DNA of 64,000 bases from NCBI GenBank assembly GCA_000507305.1, contig DF239210.1, positions 200,255 to 264,254 on the forward strand. The letters are read 5' to 3'. Shown one piece after another: positions 1-12,400 of this stretch; within the stretch, counting starts at the first letter, position 1, and each line of letters opens with the position of its first letter. A program made the position numbers and the translations under genes. This DNA is from Breviolum minutum Mf 1.05b.01 (Eukaryota > Sar > Dinophyceae > Suessiales > Symbiodiniaceae). A model generated the notes under the pieces. That model worked only from the letters and a program-made list of their open reading frames with translations. It had not been told where the DNA came from and did not search any database.

Positions 1-1595
1 CGGTTTATGAAAATTCGCTACCCAGCACCTGTTTTAGAATAACTTACCATCAACAGTCAACCAAGACGCCGTCCCTAGTGTAGCCCACAGGATCCTGAGC
101 TCCAATCAAAAGGATGATGGCACACCCGGCACAGTAATCTAAGATATATGGCGGGAACATCAAAAATGAATCAGATGTGGATGTATCTAACTATTGGAAA
201 AAGAGATGTCCAGCTAGCTATGTTTATTTGACTAGGCGTCTACTTCTGACCTGTTTACTCTGTTAGGGCGCCCTCTGCTTAAAAATATGTCGTGGCCACT
301 AATGGTGGATCTGAGAAACATGCTAAAAATTGTGTTCAAGTCATCTAAAAATCTATGGCTTCAGTGAATACAGCTACAGCTACAGTAGCTACTAGTGGAC
401 CTTCCTACCATTGGTTTTCATTGGAGATTTGGGCCACGGCCTGATGCAGTGAGTGGCTGCCTAAAACATAGGGACTCATGAAATGAAGAAAGATGGATCA
501 TGGGCAAAGGATCTAGGCTCTTCAGCTTCACTGAACCAATATCTTGTATCAAAATATCACGAATATCACGAATATCACATTGATGTATAGCAAACAAAGG
601 TCATCTTGGTAGATTATGGTAGATTCTCTACGCATTACAAGACCATCATTTTAGTGTGAGGGTTTTTAGAAGTCCCAAAAAAAACATTCAAATAAATCAT
701 TTAGAGGGCAACTTAGAAAAAAACACTAAACCTGCATTGTCAGGGCATTTTCACAAGATTCCCATACGAAATCACCTAATTTGTCGTGAGTTTGTCAGTT
801 TCAGTCGTGACATTTTTCGACGTCCAGATCTTTCCAAGTGACCCAGAAACCCACCGGGGCTTGAACACCCAGTTCCTCCTTCAAGCAAACAGTGTGGAGG
901 GAATTGAATCATCACGATAGTCAATGTCATCCCATGGTTATACACAACCCATTGGATCCATCATTTGGTTAATTTTTGTGGTAAATGTAGGTAAATGCAT
1001 GGATGCTATGGGTAATGATTAATGATGATATAAAACAAAGAAACGAGTTTTGTCAAACAATCTATATCCAATCACACAAACAATTGGCATCACAATAGTT
1101 TGTGCGGCGGCCATGCTTGACTGATGTATGACATGATTGTACGACTGAGTTGTAAAAACATAACGCACACATGCGCACATAATCGCACACGTACATAGGT
1201 TTGATGTAGTCATATCAAAATCTTGAATTCCTTCCTTTGGTTGGAATGCACAATTGCTAAACCATGATTCTAGGAGGAAGAAGAGGAAGTATCAGTGTAC
1301 GTTGAATTGAGTAGGCATTTGCTTGAACTATTCAAATGCGAAGGCATGACAAGGAACCGGATCTTATAGAAACTTCTTGTTTAAGTTTAGACGAAAAAAT
1401 CAGGATCTCACACAACACGCAGGTTGAGCAGGCAATTTGACGTCTCTCTGAAAACCAAAAGTTCAACTTCTTTGCACCATTCAATAATTGCCCACTTATT
1501 CAAAAAGAAAAGCTAAACAAAGAAAACACCTTAGGCTTTTTTGAAGTACATAGATCTTTTGAAGTAGATCTACACATATTTACACTAACCATCAC
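1..1595. other. 3' flank of the LHC gene, no gene seen
   Basis: AT-rich sequence with a diverged family 4 repeat near 938-1013. No supportable exon on either strand. Confidence 0.6.
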
Positions 1596-4500
1596 TCATC
1601 GTCCCTCGCCAGCGTCCTCAAAGGCTCGAAGAGGCGAATCAGTGTAGTTTGCCCAATCACCCCAAGCAGAGCCGGTCAAACCATCTTGGAAGAACATACC
1701 TGGATATGTAAAGATGTGATCATGGGAACCTATCAACTTTCATGGTTGGTTGTGGTTACTTGTGGTTGGTTGTGGTTACTTATGGTTGGTTGTGGTCACT
1801 TGTGGTTGGTTGTGGCTGGGGATGACTGGTTGGGTGTGGTAGAGTGACCTTCAATCAAAATTTATGGCTGTAAACATGTGATCATGGGAACTAAAGTCAT
1901 CCTACAAGAGAAGGGCTTCTCGCAAGGAAGAAATAATCAGTCAGAATCTCTCTTCAAATCACTCCAAATGGAAGTCATTGATGATGTAAACACAAACGGC
2001 TTAATTGCACAATTAGTTTAAAGCGACCTGGCGTATCAATTCGAACATGTCAAACAAAATATGATCATACAAAATGTGTATGTCCATATATGATGTCACT
2101 TCATTCGCCCGAAAGATTTTTTTCGGTCATGAAGAGATGATGAGATACCGGAAGTTTCCCCTACCAAGATACATATATACAGTATACATTATATACGGTG
2201 TGTAAATATATACCTCTATATCCCATATATTACACATACGGTTTTTCCCCCGTGTGGCTTTTCAAATCCCAAAAAGTTGGCTAAGACACCGATGATGGCA
2301 AACATCGCCAATCGTCCATTGTTGATCTCAGCTACCAAGCTTTTAGCCTTCTTCTCTGGATCCTTCGTTCATCGGCTTCAGAGGGTGAAAAACCAACTCG
2401 AACAAGGCACCATTAGAGGGGAAATCCCTCAAAACTACTGCAAAATGGGTAATTTCATGATCCCTGCGTCTGGTGGGTAAGATAAGCGGCTGAAAATATA
2501 CCCTTTTCCAAAAGAAAATAGATACATGCCGTACTTTCATGGTGGATAGATGTTCTTGAGTTGCAAAAAAGCAGGAGTTTTCCCCTGGCAAACAAGACTA
2601 GGAAGTGGTTTCAAATTAGATAAGCTACCTGGGTAGTGGATTCAAAGATGGCTTCTCTCTATGTGTCAGGATGTGTCAGGGCCCGATCTAGTCCTGAAAG
2701 GACAAAACGCATGCACACTCTGTCCTCGATCTTCTTGCCAAAAGGAATTCCGAAGGCGCCGTAGCCGTAGTCGCCCAGCACTTTGTCTTGGATCTTCTGC
2801 AAATTGGTCACCCTCATTGCAAACGAAGAAGGGGTGATTATAGGAAAAAGAAAAGATCAACCATGAAAACGAGAAGCAACACTTGGAAGGAATTGTAGCA
2901 AATGATCTTGCATTCCATCCCAGATTTGGATACATTCAGCAGGAATTGCTACAAACAATCTCCAGTCTCCATGCATGCAGTACTCCAATATGACAGTGGA
3001 TCAGCAACTGAAAGGCAACACAGTCTGGTTTCACGCAAATGTTTGATCCTGTAACTTTTTCTCTAACTTCAAAATCTTTAGATCCTTAAGGCAGGAGCTT
3101 AGTGTCGATGTTTGTAAGAGAAACACTTTCCAAAGTTGTCTGCCATTTCATCATAGTAACATCTGCTCTTAACTGCATGTTCCCTTCAAGTTGTGAAATG
3201 GAACAGTCATTTTTGTTTGTGTAAGCTTTAGTTGTGTGGAGTTATTTCATCTTCCCATCTAAGTAGCATATATAACACCCTTATGGATCCATAGTCTATA
3301 CTCATAGGGCAAACCTTGGAGTTTGGGGCATCAAGGCATCGAGAGATCGCCATTGCATCGGGGCACTCGATGATGCCAACCTCAAGCAAATTATGAAGGA
3401 TGCACCCATGGACACGTTCAAAAGAAAGAATATCTACCCTCCCTGAAACTAACAGCAAGTTTGCCCCTGAAAATGGATGATTGGAAAACGATCGTTTCCT
3501 TTTAGGAAGACCTATTTTCACGGGCTATGTTACTTTCAGTGAGGGTATGTGACATACGGATGGGTGAAACCATTGCTTCCCAACTTGATCATGTGGGGGC
3601 TACGAAAGTCTTTGTTTGGCATTAATATTGGTGCGTTTTAGATTCTTTATGAATCTGAAATTAAATGAAATCAATATGACCATCACTCAAAGAAGACTTG
3701 CTTCTACATACCACATGCTTGAAAGTCACAGAGTGAATACGGACAACTGCGATTGAACCAGCCAAGATGGTTCAACACTTAGCCTTGTACTTTTACTACA
3801 GGTCATCTACAAGTCATATTACTTCATTAAATTTGGAGGGCAAATCTTAGCGCAGAAACTCGCAAAAGGTGGCAGAGTTTAAATCAACAACAGCTAGGCA
3901 GCCAAACTCTGCTGCTCCAAATGCAAACCCACACACAACAAGTACGACCCTGGAACCAAATCCACCAGGGGCAATGTCCAACCAGTACTTGGGTCTTCTA
4001 AATCAAAAAATCTGATGGCCTAGAATTGGTTTCTACCTCTTTTCCATGCATCAAGTTGATCCTTCCCACAAAAAGGACGGTTTCAGTTTCAAACTGAAAG
4101 GGTATAAACATCATATACAGATACCTGCTAAAACATGTCTACCATACTAATCCGAACAAACTCCCCAAATATCTACACAACCACATTCGTGGTGCCGTTC
4201 TTTGAAGGATATCTCAGGCACAGCTCCCTGTGGTAGTCCCAGTGGCAAAAGCGACAATCTGCAACCAACCTGGCAGCGAGCAAGAGCTGGCAGTTGGGTC
4301 ATTCCAAGCAAAGGAAACATGAGACTTCAAGTCATGCGGGAGTGTCTGAAGATGAGGTAAACTCAAAACGATCCACTGCTGGAAAAATTGAAATTGTGAG
4401 AATTTCCAGGGTATTAGGGAATATCCCAATAGTTGGGATTTCTCATCATGATCCTGATACAGTTCTCAATGGATGACCATTTCATATACACAGTGACCTT

Positions 4501-6470
4501 TGACCATGAGACACATCCAAACCACTGAAATCCGGGTACCATGCCTGCCAAGGGCACTGTGGCCGCACCCTTCAAACCGTTGGGAATGTCGGTGAAAGCC
4601 AAGTTCATGGATGGAGAGCAATAGCCTGCGGACGCTTGAGCATCTCGCCGGATTGGGAAGGTCACAGTGGAGTGTCAAACGGGTTATCAATCACTGCTCT
4701 TGGCATAGAAAGAGGTATTACCTTTAGGATATTCTGTCCAAATAGCAAGCAAGTGTGTGTCTATGTATCAAATAGATCATAATAGTCAGTATGAAGATAA
4801 TCAATCAGAAGTCAAATCATGCTTTTACCTTTTCGAGTTGTGGGTCATCATGAGGTTGCAGCCATTCGTCTTTGGGCAACATGGACCCTAGAGGCCCTGA
4901 TTGATGTCCTGACGAATCAACGGTGATACCGGGCCGCCTGGAAATCGCACAAACTCTGGGACAATGTAGCCAATGCATGCCAACATGGCCACCTCAATGA
5001 TTTGGGTCAGTGACCATTCAAAACAAAGAAGAAATAAGAGGTCCCAGGTAAAATACTATGGTAGTCTATGGTAGTATTTTCCTTCCAAATATTTTAAGAA
5101 TGCAATGGATTGTCCTGGATTGTTGATGCTGTGGTGGAACATACCATTAGTCCAAGTTTTGTTGGAGCTATTGGGGTGTTCATGGGTGTTGTGGCATTCA
5201 TGCCCATGTTAGACCATTCCGGGTTAATTGAATTCAGAGACCGAATGCAATTTTTTTTGTCGTAAACGTTCCCTGACATGCAAACTTGTTCTTCAACCTG
5301 TCTCATCATTTTAGCAGGCTTAAAAAAGGGGATCAACATGAACCTTCTGCTCTTGCCCCAGTCCATCTGCGTGAAATCATGCATGTTTGGTCTGTCCATG
5401 ATCAGTTCATGTTCGTGCTCACCCATTTATATAGTCGATGTGATCGCCCAAACTACAAACCAAAAGGCCAAGCTCAAAAACTTCTTTGTTTCCTCATTAC
5501 ACCCGTACGGAATTGATAGATAGAAACTGCACCCACATTACCTTTAACATTTGGACAATGTTATATAATATATGTTTTCTCAAACCCGGAAAGGAAGAAC
5601 AGGAGATCAACATACGAGTACGGAGAATGTTATTGCCTTTTTCCAATCCAAATGTGTCCTGGCTGCTACATACGGTACACATTTCACGAACCAACATTAC
5701 CATGGCATGTTCTCCATCAAATCACTACAGTAGGATGCTAAAGAGACTACCATATTACAACCAAAAATGCATGTGCTCGCCCTTTCACAAACATCCAAAT
5801 ACATAGACATAGCAAACAACATCACATTTGCTTGACTTTGGATGATGACATGTTTATTGAATCCCAGAAAAGCCATCCTTACGGCACCAAGCTACACGAC
5901 CATGCTGAATCTCAATAATTCGACGGCGCTGGAACTGCGACTTGGCCAACTGGCGCAGGTCTTCCCCACAAAAAGTAACAAACTCAAAAGATCACTAAGA
6001 TTAGCAACAATTGCCCTCGGATCAAAGACACGGCGATGGAAGATTTTGATGTTTCTCAGGACTTACATCTGGGTATGGCTCAAAACTACAGACGGGGGTT
6101 CACAAAACAAAGGAAGGAATGACAAAAGGTATTCAAAAATGTATTATTCAACTAAATGTCCATATGAAAATATGAAGCCCATATATGTATATGTGCATGT
6201 AGAAAAATATAAACAGGTATAAATACATATCATATATTTACATGCAGTGGCTCTCTTGGGATTGTACACGAATGTGAATCTTATGTAAACAAACTATGCT
6301 GCACCTATTCCTGATTTAGATGACTGGATGACATCAACTTTCACCCGCTATTTCACGATGTGTTACCAACCCCCCAAGCCAGCCATATCAACCCATCCCA
6401 CCGCTGGAGTCTCAAATTTGCTGAATCCCAAAGGGTCCCAAAATCCCAAGGGAGGAGTCACACCAAGCTC
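1596..6470 (-). CDS. LHC polyprotein unit C and C-terminus (8 exons)
   Basis: Exons in order: 6470-6402 (ELGVTPPLGFWDPLGFSKFE..PA), 5949-5896 (LAKSQFQRRRIIEIQHGR), 4992-4938 (VAMLACIGYIVPEFVRFPG), 4625-4545 (YCSPSMNLAFTDIPNGLKGA..VPLAG), 4269 to about 4220 (WLQIVAFATG), about 2796-2719 (KIQDKVLGDYGYGAFG..KKIEDR), 2347-2290 (AKSLVAEINNGRLAMFAIIG) and 1699-1596 (MFFQDGLTGSAWGDW, SPLRAFEDAGEGR, stop). It is clearly diverged from units A and B (GDYGYG segment, INNGRLAMF) and has different intron positions, so it represents another LHC subfamily fused into the same polyprotein. The 3' end of the WLQI exon and the 5' end of the KIQD exon are uncertain. Confidence 0.8.
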
Positions 6471-9400
6471 CTGAAGAAGCTGCATGATCCAACCACATCA
6501 ACTGGTGCAGGATGTTGTCTATGAACAGTATGTGCCACTGGCACCCTGTATAGAGAAAAACTGATAACAAACACATGCGTCATAATATTGATCATGTTCA
6601 TGACACAAATGAGTACTGAATGGATGGCGGCCATAGGAACCCTGTGCCATATCTCAAGACATCGCTGCATATGATGTCATGCCTGCTCGTTTTTGTTTGA
6701 TATCAAACACAACTGCAATTTAGCATCATTTTGATTTAAAAAAAAACGTCAACATCACAATGTTTGTGGTGTTTATGGAGACTTTTTTGATAGTTAAGGT
6801 CAAACCTCCACCTTTACAATCGGAATCCGGCCCCTCAACAAGGAAACGACATCATTATGACTGTACGAAGTCCTTGGAAAAGTCTGGCGCAGCATCAGCG
6901 CGAAGAGGTGAGTCTGTGTACAAAGACCAGTCACCCCAAGCGGAGCCAGTCAAACCATCCTGGTAGAACCTCCAGAGTTGTTTGAGATCATTTTCCCCAC
7001 CAGTTAAAATCAAAGCTTTGAGCTCAACACTTGCAAGCACCAAGATATAGTTAGTGTTCTCAAGTGATGATGCTTGTTGATTGCAGTTTGCTAAAACATC
7101 TGGGATGCTCGAGAAAGCATTGCACTGATGTGTCAGGCATGAACGAAGATCATATTGAGATGAGTACGCTTGCAATAAGAGACAAACCACACACACAAAC
7201 AGATCATATACTGCACACGGGGTTCATATAATGAAATTTATAACTTATAACTGATTATATTCCTGCTTCAAAAACTGAACTAAATGCACAAACACCGAAT
7301 CCACGGCACATGCCAATGATTGCCATCATTGCCAATCGTCCATTGGCCTCAGAACTTGAATCACGGGGGGGAGGTGACTCATCTGTTCGAGAAACCTGTC
7401 CTACAAGTATGCATGAATATGGTCTGTATACACCCCCAAAGTTTAACATAGAACCTGACAATGATACTTTCCAGAAGGGACCTCCTTTTCCAGGGGGCCA
7501 TTTTCTGGTTCCATGTTAAACTTCAGGGGCGTAGACGTCATTGTATGTCATGACACATTTTCGCTTTGCAGTTAGACATCTTGCGCACATCTCCATCAAG
7601 AAATCAGAATCATGCAGCATGATAGGATCCAGTAGAAATTATATAGAATTATAGAAAATATCTAAATCCAAAACCACTCAACCGGTGTACTACAAGACCT
7701 CAACTGCCTTGAGTTGAATGTACCGTTTGAGACCTGTATTTGGAGTGATCATCGCAATCTGCGAGGAAAAAACAAAAGCAGGTTTTTTAGGTTATATGTA
7801 ATTCATGTCTTGCAAAAATACACTTTTTCGACTATTTACATAAATTGTGTAATACGAAATATAGGTCTTGGTTCAATGCATTGTATATGATTGTTTTTTA
7901 CCAATATAATTAGATGTGCTTTTCCACTGTCACCAAACTATTACCACCCATATTTGTACGAGAAAGGGAGCTGCAGCTGCTACTGGGTGATGATTCACAT
8001 AGGGCTCTCTCCCAATGGGGTCATTCGGAGAGCATCTTCAATATGTAACGACTAATTCCTCCGTTGTCTTTCTTTACACTTTAAACCCTGAAAATTAACA
8101 TGGAACCCAAACATGGAGAGTTGGAAGACGATTTTCCCTTTCAATTGGGTGATTTTTAGGTTCCATATATCAATTTTCAAGGGTGTACGTTCTATCCCAG
8201 GTAGAGCAATAGATCAAGCATGATTCACACCTTTTTTTTTGGGCATAGCTCCGTACACAACACGTCCGGTTCCGGACGAGAAGCCAACTCGGCATTGAGT
8301 TTCTGTTTCTTCACTTCTGGATCCGCTGATGTCAACACCTTGGAAGAAATGTTTCAAGTGGAAGCAGGGATCTTTCAACATGCAAACGTTTGGAATAGTT
8401 GCATATCCTGCTTACGACAAAAGAAAACATACCATGAATTATATAATTCACCAACCAATCAAAGGTCACTTACAGTTTCTTGACTGGAATCCTCGGAGTG
8501 TCTATCATTTCCGTACAACCTGTAACCTATTGATGACTGGAAGGTAGGTCCTCCATTTTGTTGCAACTTGTTCTTCCAAGACACATACCAGCCAAAGTCT
8601 CCTGGACGTCCACTGGCAATATCAGAGCCTGGCGGCAGGAACAAATGACGTTGAAAAACAACTTGAGCTCTGGCCTTTCGCTCTTCCTTTTGTTAGGATG
8701 CTCTATATATGCTCTATATTTATATGTATTTATATTCATATGGTAGAATCATCATATGTTTTGGGGCAAGCTGGATCTTTGGGAATCTGTATATTTGGGG
8801 GAAGAACTAAACTAAAACCAATCACATCTGGTAGCGAAACTATCGGACTTGGAGTTGGTAGCCACATATCTGATCAAAGTGCTGCCTGAAACGAATCTGC
8901 CTATGTGAATGAATACAGATACTTTCACACAAATTGCCAACGTACCCCAAAATGAGACCAATTGTTCTTGCATGTTCATGGCGTAGTCACTTGTCCCAGC
9001 ATAATTGATGTATACTGTATAGTCCAGGTTATGTCTCGAAATTGAATATACTTACGCTTATTCTTCGAAGGTATGTTTCATTGTTTCTTCTTGACATGTT
9101 GAAGTTTCTGTTGTCCATGCAAAATGGAGGACATTCATAGTTCATGGTCCTCTTATTTCCCCCCTTCCAATCTCGAAGCTGGCCTAAATAAAACGTTGAA
9201 ATCATCTAGATATCGGTTTCAAGCATGGTAAATCTTGTCACCAACCCAATAATCCCAACGATTGAAAGTGTTGTGGGAAAGGTACCATTGAGTTCGTGGA
9301 AACTGAGTGCTACTGAATTGGATTGACTTGGCAGTACCTACGAAAAAAAAGAAAGAAAAACATCACTTGACCAACAAAGCCCAAAACATAGAGTGTAAAT

Positions 9401-12400
9401 GTAAACGTATTTTGAAAGAAAACATTTCAAGTCATTGCTAGCATACGTCAGTTTGCCCTGAAGTTAAGTCACTTCTTCCCTTTATAACCTCCCCTGGTCC
9501 GCTCCTGGTCCACGGGAGACTTCACACCAACCCATGTAGAGCAAGATCTGAGTCCATCCACCTGGTGGCACCTTGGACTGTCCAACATGTCTGGTATACC
9601 TTTGAGGGAACGATCACATATCCCACCTTGGAAAAAGGAAAATCCTTATTCAAGAGTGCATATTGGGAGAGGATATGCTAGGTTCCAGGAGGGGTTAACA
9701 ATTGTCAAAACTGTGTCACATACATTTTTGGTAATGATCCTAATCCTAAACATGTCCGAACATATTGGCTGGACCATTATAAAAGAGATGTCAACTAGAA
9801 ATCCGGCGAGCAATGATACAACAAATCACATAATTGTTGGTGAGTCTCAATGAAATAAAATTGATGACAATCACAAAAGCTGGAAAACAAGTCTAAAAGC
9901 ATCATTCTGGGGATGAACCATTATGTTTGACCAACCCGAAATTTCATCTTATTTTGGCAGTATTAGGTATGCAAATGTCACATGCCCTTGACATACTCAT
10001 ACATATTCATTCTCACCACACCTTTAAAACAACAAGACTTGGGTTTCAAGACCTGACACACTGATCCCATGCCATTCCATGGTATCTCTGTACCCACAAA
10101 CCCCCGAACCTTGGAGATGGCAGCCAAGCCATTTGGCACATCTGCAAACTTCAAGCCAGCGGAAGGGCTCAAGTAACCAGGAAATTTCCCAGCAATCTCA
10201 GGTGTAATATAACCTCAAACGTTGAGACATCTGAGACATCCAATAATTGATGTCTTTCATGTTTCTATTGCAGTGAGTTGTGAGCGGTAGATCTGCAAGA
10301 GACAAACATGCCTTGAAAGATGGAAAAAGAAATGCTGATTTGGAAATCATATGTCATGAATAGTTCTGAATTGTATGAGAACATGGACTTGGCCCAACCA
10401 CTAACAATTCATATACAATTAAGGTTGAGATGAGCCCTTCATAAGAATAAACCGAACATCTTACTACTGTTTGTGGTTGCGGGCAGGTTTCAACAAAAAC
10501 GATGGTTAAGATGTGGGACATCCCAACAAATGCATGTCACCTTCCAGAAATTGACAAGGGCACTGGCACTGGATCCCGGATTCAGGATCTATTTCCATTC
10601 GGAAACTCAACTACAAGTCCGGTGGAATTATCCATATGCATGATCATTTGAGCTTGTGACTAAATGTTCAACCACATGGATCCACACTGGGTTGTTTGAA
10701 GTCATCTGAACATTCTGGGTCAAATTAGAAATGCTTCCCAAATATACGAACTTGTTTGCAACAATTAGTTGAACTCTATATCTTCTTTCACGACACCTTC
10801 TGTAACAAATTGAAAAAGCATCTTGGACATTGTGTAATGATACGTAGATATGATATATGTAGTATACACATCCCTTGGTCTACAAGACCTGGCAACGTTT
10901 AATCACTCTCTCTTGCCAAACGATCCAACTTCCACTGACGTTGAGAAACCCATGGTGGCCAACATGGCGATACGGCCGTGTTTCAACTCAACGGAGCGCC
11001 TGAGGTTCCACAAAGAAGTAGGGAAAAAACTTGGCAAATTCACTGCACAAATGGTTGATCTTATTTCAAACATGTGGATGATGCTAGATGCTAGTTAGAT
11101 GATATTTGCAAACAAGTTTGGATTAACTTAATGATTTCAACATGATTTGGGTTACAAAACCTTGTTATTCCTTACAACCCAACAAATTTACATCAACCAT
11201 CAATGTACACCCTCTTCGACCCGGTCCTTCGCTTGAAGGTTTCCACATCACCATCCTTGGCCAAACCTGCTGGATCCCAATATCCAACAGGTGCTTGAAC
11301 ACCCAACTCCTGACAACTATGGAAAACGCACAAACACCTCTGCTACTTGAATCTTTGGATGGTTGTTGTTTCTTGTGACTCCTACAATATGCATATATAA
11401 ATATTGTATATAAACATATATATATAATATGTCAACGAAATAAGCGGGTAAAATGTAACATGTATGAAATTACGAATAAAGCATTTCGCCAACCTTAAGG
11501 ATCATGCGAGGATCTTTGAGTTTCCCATGTAAATTCTAATTGTATTTGGGGTGCCAATGAAAAAACATCGAACATGAGAGTCATAAGTCAGAAGTCATAA
11601 CTGTTTGTGACTGCACCATCTCTCTAAATCATATAAAGTCAGCACAATCTAATCACCGATCCTAGCCTCTATCATCATTTTCTCCTTCTATTCCTACATG
11701 TCTACACGGAAAAACTGACATGTATACAGGTGCAATGCCTTGTACATGCACAAATATTCATCACCCATCACTTTCTGACACCATTCCCAGGGAGATGATG
11801 CTGCAGCTATGGGAACTCCAGATCCTTGGAACGGCCCCCCTATCAGCCCCACCACCCCAAGAAGGCTCGCTCCTGCTCAAAGGCCTGACGACCCAGATGT
11901 TACAAACCCACAGGGTTGGCGATCTTAAAGGTTCCTCCTTGCCATATCATGGCGAAATACATGTCGACATATCATATCAAGTTATAAGTCATATATATCT
12001 AGTATATAGTTGCTATTCAATAATGTCATGTTATATCTATGTTCCATGATAAACATGTAAAAGGATTGAAGAAAAAACCCAACTTGTTGGATACAAACAT
12101 ATCATACCAATGTAGCCTTCTGTCATCAAAGTGCTAGTTTAGGACCACTTTTTGGTCTTCGAGGCATCCATGTTGGCATTTCAGATTGATTGTTGAGCTG
12201 CATCCTGACAATTGACTGAAGTAGGTCGATCTTTGAAATCCATGCATGCGGTCAACACCTCTGCGGGGCAGGATGATTTCATCAACAGGAACCATGTCTG
12301 TAACTGCTTCGACTCAACATTGATGGATTATTCATTCAACAAATTTCAATTCCATCCTTCTTCAAATGCCAAAACCACTTCATACCTTTCGAATCCCTTG

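Noticed and set aside
6855..7196. Unit B as a separate gene ending at the TAA at 6855.
   Set aside because: Unit C follows within about 400 bases with no presequence, and AAG before GACTTC gives an in-phase join to ELGV. It remains possible.
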